From Branchiostoma floridae (lineage: Eukaryota; Chordata; Leptocardii; Amphioxiformes; Branchiostomatidae), in contig NC_049984.1 of assembly GCF_000003815.2 (NCBI RefSeq), positions 5,963,633 through 6,027,632 on the forward strand: DNA of 64,000 nucleotides, in the 5' to 3' direction. Position numbers and translations under genes: made by a program. Below are positions 46,401 through 59,100 of the stretch, piece after piece. The notes beneath the pieces are model-generated. The model did not search any database. It had not been told where the DNA came from and saw only the letters and a list, made by a program, of their open reading frames with translations. Every line of letters starts with the position of its first letter. The first letter of the stretch is position 1.

Positions 46401-49400
46401 TACATGAATAAGTGTTTTGTCTATCTTATAAATTACCACTATCAAAATGTTATCATCATGAAGGCGTTTTTTGCAAAATACAAAGTTATAACCAGTTCAA
46501 CGCCAGTTGTCTTTAGTCGTTAGCTCCCGAACAATGACTGACGACTCATAACACTGCTGATGTCCTAAACACGTACGGCCTTCAAGTCAACCTTCAAGGT
46601 GTTTTCTATCTATCGCGTCCCTCGGTGGGATTTAGAGATATTATAATATTTATCATCAGATGCGGTTTCTGACCTATGACACCTGTAAAAGATAATGGAG
46701 ATTTCATCTCTACAGTGCGGTTGAGGACCGCGCATCTAGCGAGAGAACTTGCTGGTTACTGCGATCAATGCCGGGAGGTTGACCTGGGCTGCAGGCGGAC
46801 CTTATCAACCAACAACACTCACTGCAGAGGATTGGTGCAGAGCCGGCCAAGATGGACCCCAGCGGCTAGCTGAATAGATTAGTGCACGTGTGTAAAAAAT
46901 ATTACAACCCTTGTGTTCTATGGTATAGACTTACAAAGTAAATTCCTGTGCTGTAGTATCCATCCTCTTTCAGCTCCTCATGGCAGGCGATCAGAGAAGA
47001 GGACTGGTGCTAGGCTAGGTGTGGTACGAGGCTATGTATCTACACTGGGTTTCCACATCGTCATGCATACGTTTTGTTGGCATACTGTTGTGAAGATTAG
47101 TCATCCAGGAGTTGAGTAATATTTTTTATTCAATCTACACATCTGCCATACAATGTTGTGAATACCAGACGTTTTCAGATGTCCATCCAACATGTGTTTG
47201 TTGGTACGTTCGCAAGATATTTGACATAGTGCAGACGTTAACTGCAACGTGAGAGCGTTACGAGCAGACATTGGAGTTCCATGCCGTCTACATTGAAGTT
47301 ATACAAAGACATATAACCATGATGTAATGATGCAAATTTATTATAATAATCAGTCTACAGTTGATGAAAAATAGCACCCGATTTCAGACAATGACCCCGT
47401 GATAGTCCTGAATAACGTTTTTTTCTGACTTAGAGGCCTACATTTATCTAATCATTACTTAATGACCTACATCCTTAATCATACATGGCAAATATATGCG
47501 TTCGGCGTCTTTTAGAACGTTAGTGCGCCCGAATCGTTATCGATTCTTGTCAGTGAAATCGACCCGAGATAACCTGTTGCATCATGACAATCATGGAGTC
47601 GCACAAACCTACTTAAACTGATTGATTTCCATCGCACTGACTCAGCGACACTTAAAACCCCCGATGTATACTACAATGTTACCTTTCTTAGTGTAACTTT
47701 ATCTTTGAACGAAGTCCATAGGCTAAACCCTGGTCTATTTATACTTCCAACTGTTAAATCAGTAAACTGGCCATTGATATCAAATACAAGACTCACTCAT
47801 ATTCATGTTACGTGCAACCATTTCAGTCCCAACTCCAGACTGTCTTAATAAAACATGACCACATACGGCATATACACACTTTGTGCTGGTGGGACGTAAT
47901 GTTTTAAGCGGTAAGAACCAGCATCCGCATCGCTATGTGTGGACATTCTCCCTCATTCAATGCCATTTCTACTCTCCTATAATGCACACTCTCCCTGTGC
48001 ACCAACAGCCAGCAAGTCCGATAATGGAGCCACCCTGGCTGTGATGTCTGCCGTTACGACTTAGACGATAGAGCGTCAGTCTTAAAGGATCTGCCGATAA
48101 ACCCATTTTAGTCATGCCAGCGTTAGGAGATGGCATTAGGTGCTCGTATCATCCCAGAACAGTTGTTCACAATGACTATGTGATTTCAACATTATCCAAA
48201 ATGCGCCATGGCTATTCTTTGCTGGGATAAATGGCCGAACTAACTCGACGCTGAAATGGAATGGGTAGCATAACAAAGAACAATTTTCTGCAAGAGCATA
48301 TTCGATTGAAGTACCACAGAAAGGAAATTTTCTCTATCATTCACGTAAACTTTGGACTCCTTCATTAGCGTGATGGCACGGCCCATTACTAATTTTCCCA
48401 ACCGAAAGAATAGTGCATGTTTCCGAAAATGGTAAGGCACTTTAAGTCAGAAGTAAACTTGTCTCAACATTTTGCGATGCCACATTTATGGCACAAACCA
48501 AAGAAGCTTAAGATGAAAACAGTAGAATAGTGCCATACTTCATGACGTGACTATCAAGCATCCAGTCATGCACGTTGGAAGGGGTTCTGAGGATGTCTTA
48601 TGGCATCTCTCTTCAATATTCATATGAATAAAACGATTTGATTTTATTGGGCCCGGTATCGTAACACAAGTTTTGTTTTATGGCGCAATAACCCACTTTT
48701 CAAATGCTATCATATTATCTCACTGTCACATTTATGACATATTCCCTATAAAGTGTAATAGGGTTGCCGGATCCGAAGAGCGGTGTCAAGCGTACAGAAT
48801 ATGTTAGAAATCCAAGTATTGAAACTTTTTTAAATTTTTATGAGACTACCACGTACTTCTGATTGCACAATCATTTAAAGTACTTATATGACTTGCGTTA
48901 ATGTACATGTTTTGGGAATTAGGTGAATGAAATGCTCATCACCACTATTTAGAATTGGCGGCCAGTCTATCTATACATGCACATGAGCCTGGTGATAATA
49001 CATCATTTTCATTCATCGCTGCCTTGCGTAATTGACGACCGTGTCAAAACATCAATTCGACATGGAGACATTTTTCACAGGGGGTTAATTTACAGACTGA
49101 CACCTTGACCTCAGGAGGATTCATGACACTCCTGATTTATTGCACCCGTAGATGTATCAAGACAAGAGGAGAGAATTAAAAAGGCACGGGTCTCTTGGTA
49201 TCACATATGATACAGAAAATCCTCAATCATCATCACCCAGCATTGTGTAATGGCCCAAGATGGCCACATGAAACAGACAAGAAAGTAAATTGAAAGACAC
49301 AAACTTTAACTATTATTGAAGTTCTCACCCATCAGTGACAAACATCGTTAAGCAAATGTGACCCATAGTTTTCGTCCGCTCGTACTCCTTTATACTTCCT

Positions 49401-52400
49401 TCACCTTTTCGTGTAAGGAATCGACTGCCATGATGTGGTTGAAATACATCTTTAGTATCTATTTACCACCAGGACACATTTCTTCAGCGCAAATAAAAAA
49501 GTCTCAAAGTCACAATTATACCCTTTATCTCTGTAAATAGTTTCATGAGGCTGGTGAATTCATTTATACTGTTTATCAGTTACACAATCAAGGGGCATTG
49601 ATCTGCCGATGCTTCGTTAACGGTTCAGCTCCCTTCCTCGGGGCTTAATGAACACCACTACTCCTAGTCGATACGTCACAATACAACAGGGTGTAGCAGA
49701 GTTCACTGAGCCTCGGGGAGGGTAACTGAAACTTCGAACAGCGGCAGATAGAATCTCTTTGGTTGTGTACTCAAGAAATAAGCATGTACATGTATAATCG
49801 TATTATCTACCCCTCTCAAACTTCAATTCATTCCCCGAAAATGGAGACTATCTGGTCTGTTTATTCTCGTAGCAGCCCTGCCCGCTTGTGACGTTGTGTG
49901 AAAGAGAGTACTGCCTACTTGTTATAATCCAACATGTGCTAACTGTCACAGTAGTAGTATATATCATGTACTCGTAATACGCCTTTGACGAGCAAATTGC
50001 ACATTATAATAACTCATCAAATCTGATTGTCCTATGGTTGTCCTAGCTGACAGAAAATGGCTCAGTTTTTCTTCCTGGAAATCCCCAACAGTAGTTTTCG
50101 CGAGGAACGTCGGCATGACAAACAGAAAGACTGATCTGTGTTGGATTGTTCAGGCTAAAGGGGTCAGAACCTCTCACCTCTTAGTCAAAGTACCAATTAC
50201 TGCTGCGGGGGCTTCAGACGAAAGTGCCAAACCTGCCGATATGGATTGAACATTACTTTATTGCCCCACGACACCAGAACCGACACGCCCTTCCGTGTGT
50301 CATCATGTTAGCCGCCTTTCAAAACTGTAAGCGGAGTTATTGATTGTTGTGCGCAGTTCTGATAACATGGCATATTTTGAGCATACTTCAGGGATTTAAA
50401 CTGAACATTTATTCATATGAAATGACAGGGATTTTCCTCTTTATGTTGCAAACACAAGAAACCTAATGTATCATACCGATAGCAGGGGTATTAAAGATGG
50501 CTTTGATTTGCATCTTATCAACATAAAACCATATTTCTTTGTGCCAAGTTTGGTATTGAGCATGACAGCCCATCTACAGAGAGTTTGTTTTTATTGCATA
50601 CAGCGACAATTTTTAAAGCACCAACGCACTTATGAGTTATCTTTCTGATTGACCGGGTTGCATTGCTTCCATGAGAAATTATATTTCAAATGCACATGTC
50701 CGCGCGCTACGATTCATTCTGGAAAAGACCTTGACATTTCTTGAAAGAAAAACGAATTGGTTAAATGCACTTACATACCGCCTCTTCGTCCCATTGTTTC
50801 TTGAGTGAATTAACTCAAGTCCCCATCTCATTTCAAAGAATCAATACCTCCCAGAAACGGCCAGGCACAAGTTATCACATCCAGCTCGAGTTGCAACACA
50901 AAGCTAAACGATGTTACAAACGATTGCCCGTGTCGTGAAATCCGATGTAATCTCGTAGCAATCGCCTTTTTGCCCTAGGTTAATTTCCCCTGATTCGGCA
51001 ATAGTTTCCTATCTTATTATCTGTGATTAGTTTTGGTGATTGACTGCTTTACATGTCTTCATTTCTTGGCGTGTTAAGGCTCGTTTCGCTGATGTCGGCA
51101 GAGTAATCGCACTTAAGTCCTTTACTTGGAAGATTGCCTGTCGATGTACGGTCCAGTGCCAAAACAGTCACATATTCGTCCGATACTACCTCCGAGTATC
51201 TAAAATCTAACCTGTCTAGCAGACTCTGTGAACAGTGGTGCAGTAGAACCAGTCAACATTGCCCCGAGGAAGTTGGTAGACAGTCCACCTTGATGCCAGC
51301 AGGTCGAAAACATTTGCTATATGTCTAGAGCTCTGTTAGCCAGTGGAGTAGACTACCTAGTAAGACTGCTGCGATAATGGATAGACAGAGACGTGAGTTT
51401 GTGTATTCCTCTTTGTGCACTACCAGCATTCTGGTCTCGGTGACGGGTGCTATTGCCGTGTAAAGAATCATACAAACAAAACAAAACCAATCAGAAACTT
51501 TATTTGTAAACTGATACCAAGCCTCATTAGCAGATTACTGACTAAGCAATCTTGCCAACAATTAAAGCTTGATGAGCAACTATCTTGTAATCGGTCGTTG
51601 ATATAAAGCACAATAAGCTGAGCTGAGCAAAAGCAACGAGCTTGATCGTCCGTTTTATAGATCATTTCATGTAATGGTAGCGTCGAGGGAGCCATACAGA
51701 TTACATATTACAATGAAGGTTCTTCGTGCTCGTAGAGATCCGATAACAACTAACCTTCAACGTTTCTGTGTATAAAGAACTTTCAAGACAATGCGCTATT
51801 GACAGAATACGTGTTTTATCCGTGGATAATGAAGACACTTGTCTTCTTGTAACATGATGCTTTGAGCCGTCTAAGACACCCGAGAAGAATCGTTAAGAAC
51901 ACTGAGGTCGTAACAGTGAGTGTTCAGGAAATGGAGTGTATGAATGTGATCATAAATGTATGATGTACGTTCCAGTTTTACCGCAGTGTCCGTTCTCCAT
52001 GGCGGATAAGTGCGCATCTCAACATGGGTCTTCCGATTTGGCAATAAACCGGGGCATTGGAATGAAGATAACACATTGGGATCAGTAACCGTGAAGATGG
52101 TGTGTGAAATATGGCAATACTCTATAATGTTTCTTCTAGCGTCCAGGTCTGTTCTCGTAACGTTTTATTTGCGAAGGAGATATTTCAAACTGCACTCAAG
52201 ATCCTGTAACTGCTATCCTATTTAGACTAGCTTTGGTGTTTAGGTAATAAGTTGACACTGTGCATTGTCATTCCTAGGATTTTCCTCCGTGAGACATTTT
52301 TCATCATCAGCAATAATGAAGTTCCTTTATGGGTGGAGTAACACTCTACAAATTCTCATTAGGGGAGCCTACCGCTGTTGTTGTTATATAGACATATAAA

Positions 52401-54079
52401 ACATGAGCCTTGCAGTTGCCAAAATAACATAAGATTGTAAAATTGCACACTTACAATGCCTATCAGTATACCCTTTATACGTTTTCTATTAGGTTTGCTG
52501 ATAGTAGTTTTATTGCCCTTTTAAGAGTATATCCCTCCTGTTGCAGTGAATTCTATAATTGCTATTTAGCATGAATGATCTATTGTGCAAACTGCAAACC
52601 CTTATCGCGCACAACAGAATCTTCACTCTAAAGTACTGGGGTCTGATTAGTTTATTACTTGCTTAGTTTAAAACACAGGGATCTTATCAACATGTGTACA
52701 AAGCCCGGTCTTTATCTCCGGCGTTATGATGAGACTCCCAACCTTTAGAAAACGCCCGGAGCCAGTACGTGGTTAGGAAACAAACCCTGCTGCTGCTCGG
52801 CAGAGATAACACACGAAGTGCAAATTTTCTGTCTCTAGCAGCTGTGATTAGCTATGACGCGTGTGTGTGGGAAGAGCCAGGATGTTCACGCTCCCGTCTC
52901 ATGATGTGCCGCAGGGCAAGGCGAGCCTTTATTTACTATAGCCAATAATGCGAAGGAAATGAGGGAACTTCTTCAGTACATAGATCCTCATACTTCATAG
53001 AAAGTAAGAAAAAAAACTCACTACTGCTTTAAAATTTTTTTTGATATATTCATGTTGTCATGTAAAATATGTATGATTTACATAGATAAAATACGCAGCT
53101 TTTACTCGGTAAAATATGAAAGTATTTTGCAGACATGAGGCACTTGAATCATCGATTGTACTTAGGTTCTCATATTCTGAAGTAATAACGGTCTGCAGAT
53201 GTTTCGTGAAAAAGACGAAGACACGTAAAAAATGGGTAGTGGTATAAAGCACACCTTATACTTACATTAAGCCCCCTGTTTCGTCTATAAGGACATGTTC
53301 AACAGAATATGTTTTTGTATAGTATCATTGATATGATGGGAGCTATTGGTCCTGGTGTCCTTCGACACTAAAGTTGTTTTTAAACTATTTTTGGTCGACT
53401 GACAACGGTCAATCTGTTTTGTGTGAAATTTTCATTACCTTGCACATATGACTTGCTAGCTGAATCTGCTAGATAGGCAGTTACAATGATGATTCAGCTT
53501 GTCGCTACTAGTACTGTGGTAGCAACTTCCTTCAACACCGGAACACATTAGCAGTAGTATGAAGCATATCATCAATGAAGGGTAAAGTGATTTGAACCTA
53601 AATCGCCCATGATATCTAACAACAAACTCACTTTATCGTGCGTGAATCATACCTAATGATTTTTCGTTAACTCACGAAAAAGAAATGACTCGTGTAGAAC
53701 ATAACATCATCGGGTTATTGACTTGGATGAGTGTGGAAGAAGAAGATCAATTCGTCTTCCACTGCCCTCGACAGAGCCAGAGATGTAGAACCCGTTAGAA
53801 TTAGTTTTAAACCTGTCAGTTTATGTATTAGTGCCTTAGTGTAAGTATCATCTCTTAAACATCACAGTAATTTACTACTCCATGCTACATGTGCTTACGA
53901 GTCGTCTTCGGTCATGTATTTGCAAACAAACGATTACTATTGACTGGGATTACAGTATATTATGGTGTATATACAGTAGAGGTGGTGTGCAGTGGCGTGC
54001 TTCTTCCGTCATGTGCGGTCCAATCAGGTGTCGTGGCATGAGCACAACAGACCCTTGGCTCCAGGCCAGGCTACAGAGA
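37446..54079. other. Long intergenic region without supportable gene
   Basis: Between the two divergent channel-type genes. Open frames are all under 100 codons and show no domain. The most protein-like are 43060-43305 (minus, containing CVSLWLVRAKFGRVWEPW) and 38401-38595 (plus), neither recognised. Small simple repeats occur, such as (GACT)n at about 42838-42855. Unannotated regulatory sequence is possible but not visible by eye. Confidence 0.35.
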
Positions 54080-54745
54080 TAGTGCTCTAAGTGACGACTA
54101 CGCTTTATTTTCTGATTAATACGTATTTCTAGCGGAGTCTTAATGTATTCTTTATCATTACAAAGCAGCACACAGACACCCCTCCCCCTCCAAATATATA
54201 GCTCGCCAACTAGCCTACCCTCTGAACTGCCTCCCCCAGGGTGGTTCGTGCGTACTCTAGGTGACGACTAGACACTATTTTCTGATTCATACGTATTTCC
54301 AGTATATACGAATATCAGTCACAAAGCAGCACACACAGATACTCAAGCCCCTCCCCCAAGAAAATGCTGGCCAAAGAGCTTACTACTCTGTGACCCCCCC
54401 CCCCCGCTAGTGCTCTAAGTGGACTACGTACTATTGTCTGATTAAAACCTATTTCTAGTGGAGTCTTACTGTTTTCTTTATCATTACAAAGCAGCATACA
54501 GACACCCCTCCCCCTCCAAATATAGCTCGCCAACAAGCCTACCCTCTGAACTGCCTCGCCCAGGGTGGTTCGTGCGTACTCTAAGTGACGACTACGTACT
54601 ATTTTCTTATTAACACGTATTTCTTGTGGAGTCTGATCGTATTAATCACAAAGCAGCACACACATACCCAAGACCCTCCCCAAGAAAAATGCTGGCCAAA
54701 GAGCCTACTCTGTGAACTCCCCCGCCCATGGTGGCGCGTGCGTAC
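54080..54745. repeat. Four-unit tandem array, about 165 bp units in two 330-bp doublets
   Basis: Each unit starts near GTGCTCTAAGTGACGACTA or CGTACTCTAAGTGACGACTA (54080, 54250, 54410, 54574) and contains ACGTATTTCT and CAAAGCAGCACACA. Units 1 and 3 share CACCCCTCCCCCTCCAAATA and GCTCGCCAAC. Units 2 and 4 share CCCAAGAAAATGCTGGCCAA. This alternating ABAB pattern is a higher-order repeat, probably made by duplicating a dimer. It ends about 80 bases before a TATA box. Confidence 0.85.
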
Positions 54746-54821
54746 CCGGTAATCTGTGAGATGATGCACGTGCTGTAGGAGGTGTGTCTTCATCGCGCCG
54801 CTCCATAAATCCGTGCGTCGT

Positions 54822-54829
54822 TATAAAGG
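54822..54829 (+). promoter_or_regulatory. TATA box of the second channel-like gene
   Basis: TATAAAGG in a locally G+C-rich stretch about 345 bases before the start codon at 55166. Transcription would begin near 54850, giving a 5' leader of about 315 bases. Inferred from motif and position only. Confidence 0.5.
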
Positions 54830-55165
54830 ACCAGCTGGCACGCCGCCCGGTCAGACGGTCCCGGGTCTTCACAGGGGGGGCTTCGCACGATCGATCGGGG
54901 GATGAGCCTGGCTCGAAAGGCTTTACTTTTTAAACAAGGGCGAATCGGAGACAGGATTCAGCGCCTCAATCTTCTGGTCGGGAGGCACGTCTTGTTGGCA
55001 CCCGTACGTAGTTATTTGTGCGCTGTAGGTTTAGACTCCGTGCGATGCTAGAGTCGCCCTGCCGTCTATTCTCTTACATTATTGTGTAAATCAAGGGTCC
55101 ACCAGAACGACCAATACTTCCAGACAGAGTCGACGACAGAGCCCGAAGCGACATCTAAGCTAAGA

Positions 55166-55346
55166 ATGGCGCCCGTCAGCGTGCTGTACGTCGCGCCAGG
55201 TCTGTTGTTCCTCGCGCTGCTGGTGCTGGTCGGCGCGGCGGAGGCAGACGGAGGCGGCGGTGGAGAGGAGGAGGAGGACCACTCTCACGACGTGCTGCAC
55301 GAGGTTCCCGGCGGGGAGGAGATGCACCACAAGCCGGAGACAGGAG
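55166..55346 (+). CDS. First exon of a second channel-like gene: signal peptide exon
   Basis: ATG in a good context (AAGAATGGC) opens a strong signal peptide (LLFLALLVLVGAAEA at residues 13-27). A glycine run and acidic block follow, then DHSHDVLHEVPGGEEMHHKP and ETG to residue 60. The donor is ACAGGAG then GTCAGT, phase 1. The exon mirrors exon 1 of the minus-strand channel (31394-31220). Both have similar length (181 versus 175 nt), the same phase and the pattern acidic run, DH.H, two residues, L, two residues, P, then H.P. The rest of the gene was not found by 64000, so the assignment as a Cys-loop receptor is inferred from this resemblance. Confidence 0.65.
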
Positions 55347-55579
55347 GTCAGTACAGCGCTTAGTCTGTATGATTTAAGTCGATGAAACATCTCTACAACT
55401 ACACCACAGTACCCCCCCCCCCTTATAGTCTGACTGTTTTATCTGTTCTTATGATGTTGTGATTTTGTTATTGTTGAATGTTATGTAATACTTCCCCAGG
55501 CTTACCTGAAAAACTGGCCGATGACATGAGTTGCAATGTTCTGTTTAAACAAAAAAAGTGAAGGCTAGAGATCCAGGTA

Positions 55580-56157
55580 CGAGGGGCGTGCAATAAGTAA
55601 TGGCCTTGACCCACTTCCAGTCGTCTGATCTAAATGAAATTTTGTATGTGTAATGATTCATATTTCTATGGGGTATGTTGCAAAAGACAGCTCTGAACTA
55701 ATTGTGGTTTCTGATTTACTGGTGTTTGAACTTAGTCAGGTGCGAAATGGACCAGGTGTGAAATGGAACCAGTTGAGTGTCGCGCAGTGATCCGGTTTTT
55801 GTATTTGAAAGGACGCACACCAAAGAGGACTTTTGATGAAATAAATGAAACTTATGGTGATGATGCCCCATCATATGACCTTGTAAAACGCTGGCATCCT
55901 GAATTCAAACGTGGCCGGAAGTCTGTGGAAACAGCTCCCAGACCTGGTCGTCCCTCTTCTGCCATTGATGAGGCATCTGTTGGAGGACCAACCTGGGGTG
56001 TCCTACAAAAACGGTGTCCAGAGCTGCATCAAACGATGGGAGAAATGCATAACTCTGGGTGATTCCTATGAAGAGAATGACTAATATCTGTGCCAAGTTT
56101 CATTAATCTCCTGCTATGGGAAATGGGTCAGGGCCATTACTTATTGCACGCCCCTCG
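55580..56157 (+). mobile_element. Non-autonomous mariner element, 578 bp
   Basis: The left end starts CGAGGGGCGTGCAATAAGTA. The right end is its reverse complement for about 26 bases, and TA dinucleotides flank both sides (55578-55579, 56158-56159), the mariner/Tc1 target site. The interior keeps the start and end of a transposase gene only. It sits in the first intron of the second channel-like gene, about 230 bases after its donor. Confidence 0.92.
55763..56062 (+). pseudogene. Internally deleted mariner transposase
   Basis: ATG at 55763 begins MEPVECRAVIRFLYLKGRTP, continues through YDLVKRWHPEFKRGR, and reaches APRPGRPSSA near residue 66. This is the N-terminal helix-turn-helix DNA-binding domain of mariner transposases. 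After about residue 74 the frame changes. The plus-one frame reads NGVQSCIKRWEKCITLG, which matches the extreme C-terminus of mariner transposases. About two thirds of the protein, including the catalytic DD34D triad, has been deleted. A protein of the DNA-binding part might still be made, but transposition activity is lost. Confidence 0.9.
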
Positions 56158-56159
56158 TA

Positions 56160-59100
56160 ATACTATACGCAAGATGACGGTTACACAAGCAACGTTACGT
56201 GTACGTAGCATCCACTACCCTTCGTCCACGACTTAGGGGAAGGTAGTACAAGCTATCTTAAACATCCAGTTGCTTAAGTCACTTTTATTGTGTATCTTTT
56301 CCTTTTTTTTTGCAATAATTCTACCTTTATACGTTGCCGCGTTGAGTTGTAAAATGAAGCATGATATCTACAGTACTACTAACACGCGTTGGCGGTATGT
56401 ACGCACGCTCGTGGATATCGACCATGCTATGATCATGTTAGAGAGGGCTACTATATGCTACATGCTCCCAGTACTCTGAATTATAGGTTTGATTGAATGG
56501 TGTGCTTCAGCAATATGTGTAACATTGGGAGCTGTACACATGCCTATTCATCAGGAATACCTGCCAAATTCCATCACACGAATACTAATAAACTCAGGAC
56601 ATGGGTTGTAAAATGGAGGAGTTTTATTGGACTGGTTACGGGTAGGTTATTTTACAGTGGTGTAGTCGACACACCGGCAACTTGGGCATCATTTGGTCCT
56701 ACTTTATTGCAAAGAATGCGGACGATAAAAATTGGTGCATGGCCGATCGCTAGTTAAACAATGTCCTGTTGGACGGTAGATGATAAACAGCTCCCTGTCC
56801 ACTAGAGATTGTGTACATTTTGCTCAATGAATCCAGTGGAAATGAAACACATTTTATCAGTCAGTGGACCCACTATGAAACCAAAAGAAACAAACGCTCA
56901 TTCCAAACAGTTGCCACAATTTGACCAAGCTTTTACCACCTAAGAGATCACCAAAAGACTATATTTCTATTTAAAGCACAAAATCCCACCATCATACAGA
57001 ACGTGGGACAGTTCATTAACCACTGCCTTCAAAGAAGAAGTCAAACCCGACAATAGTATTCATTGTATCATATAGTTGATTAGACACTAGTTTTATGTAC
57101 CACACTGATTACTTCTCTTAGTCCTTGTGCAATTAGCCTTCGGTCATGATTTTGCAAATAAACATTGATAAACTACAGCAAGCCATGGAACAGATGTGTT
57201 CCTGTGATGGCATGTTGTACCTACCGTTAATCAGATTGTTCTACGTGTGTGATACACGCTGTAATTGATCTGCGTCATATATTACGATGCCGTTTGGTCT
57301 TTTTCCTCTCGGGTCACCACATTTGACATTTGGTTATATGGTAAAAATGCTCTTGAATTACACAGGGAAGAACAAAGAGGAATAGGATACGGAAAAGATG
57401 TGAGGATAATGTCAGAGAATGGGCAGCCATGGTACTAAGTGAAACATTAGAATCGCAGAAGATCGAGAATCGCAGAAGGTAGGGGAAAAATTGACTGCTT
57501 GCCAGATCTTTCGCGGTGCCGAAACGGTCAAATAATTAGACCAAGAGAAAGAGAGAGATGAGGCATAGTTTACATAGTAACAGATAACCTAAGCTAGAAT
57601 TCACCCACGAACACCACTCATTCGATCATGCTTGTACCAACTACGTTAATCGCGATCGGCTTGTCGCACGCCAACTTGCTGATACGGGTTGCCATGATGA
57701 AATAGCTCTCTTTGAGAATATCGAAAATGAAAATAAAGGTCAGTAGGTAAACAGTACTGGCTTCTATTCTGACTCTCCTTTGAGAATGCAAACAAAGAGT
57801 AGCTTCAAGTGTGGCGACAGAAGGTCTATGTGATGTTGACACAGCAGGTGAAGCAGGTAAAAGATAAGCACATTTACAACCCAGTACCGTTTTGAATAAA
57901 CAAACATCTCACTGTGTTCGTTTTCGATAAACGTCATAACCGTCTTCAGTGCCCTTTTTATTGAGAACGGTACCAACTGCCTGATAGAAGGAGGGCAGCC
58001 TAATAGAGAGGCTTACTCTAATGGACTCACCCTTTTTCTCTAATATTGTGTACGGGCAATGTTGAACGAGTGAAGAATTAGTCCCATCTGTCAAATGCCT
58101 CTCGCTCGAAACTGTAATCATACGGAGAAAGAAGCAGGTCACCAGTTCAATACATCGGCCATAAATGGTCTACCTTTATGAAACCAAGCTGTTTGCGTCT
58201 ATAAACGGTAGCAATTTCGTGCTCGGGAGATGTGAAATTATGCCCCACGGGCGACATTAAGCGGTTCGTTCTTATTTCATACACTGGCAGTACGCTTCCC
58301 CTGTGAGCGTTTGGGTAAATCCGCTCAAAGTGACTTGCTACTGATGCCCGTGAAATTTCATTTGTGGTAACGTTCCAATCTGGTGTGCTGTCAATACTTA
58401 TCCTTTGTGGGTTCGTGGATAAAACAGGTCAATGCCACTTGCTACTGTATGTAGTTCGCGAAATCTCAAAAGATTACAGCCTGGCTTTCTCTAAGCTGTA
58501 GGGAGGTGGCACATTTAAAAAAGAATGAGGACTCGCTTATCACTAGCGATTGGTACATACTTGATGATATGAAGTATTGTGGACATATTACCAATAACTT
58601 TTCTAGCCACTACATTTAATGGATACAAAAAAAGTGGCAGTGTCTCTTGACAATAAGTTACACTAATGTCTGATGGTGTAGTATCGCGAGTTTCTGACAA
58701 GAGGTTCTGGGTACGGCCCATGACATTCCCACACATTGTACTGTACACGAATATCCTCACCTCACTAGTCAGGTGAAAATAAGTAGTCAGCGAACATTTA
58801 ACAGGCAGCTAACAGTCTTTTGCCGGAACAAATAGAATCTGATGCGATGTCGGTCCGGCTGTCATCATCGTCATCATGGTGGTCTCACACTAAGTGGTGA
58901 TGTAACCGGGCATTGACCGATAATACAGGAATGGTGATCTTTATGTACTAAGTTTACATGTGTATGTAAATGCGCAATGAAATGATGTCGACCACAGATG
59001 GTGGGGATGGTAGTCTGTTACACTGGGTGGATCTGAGTAATGAAGCGAGAAGAAACACGCCCCCAGGACAATCATGGGGATGGAACCCGCCGACTCGAGG

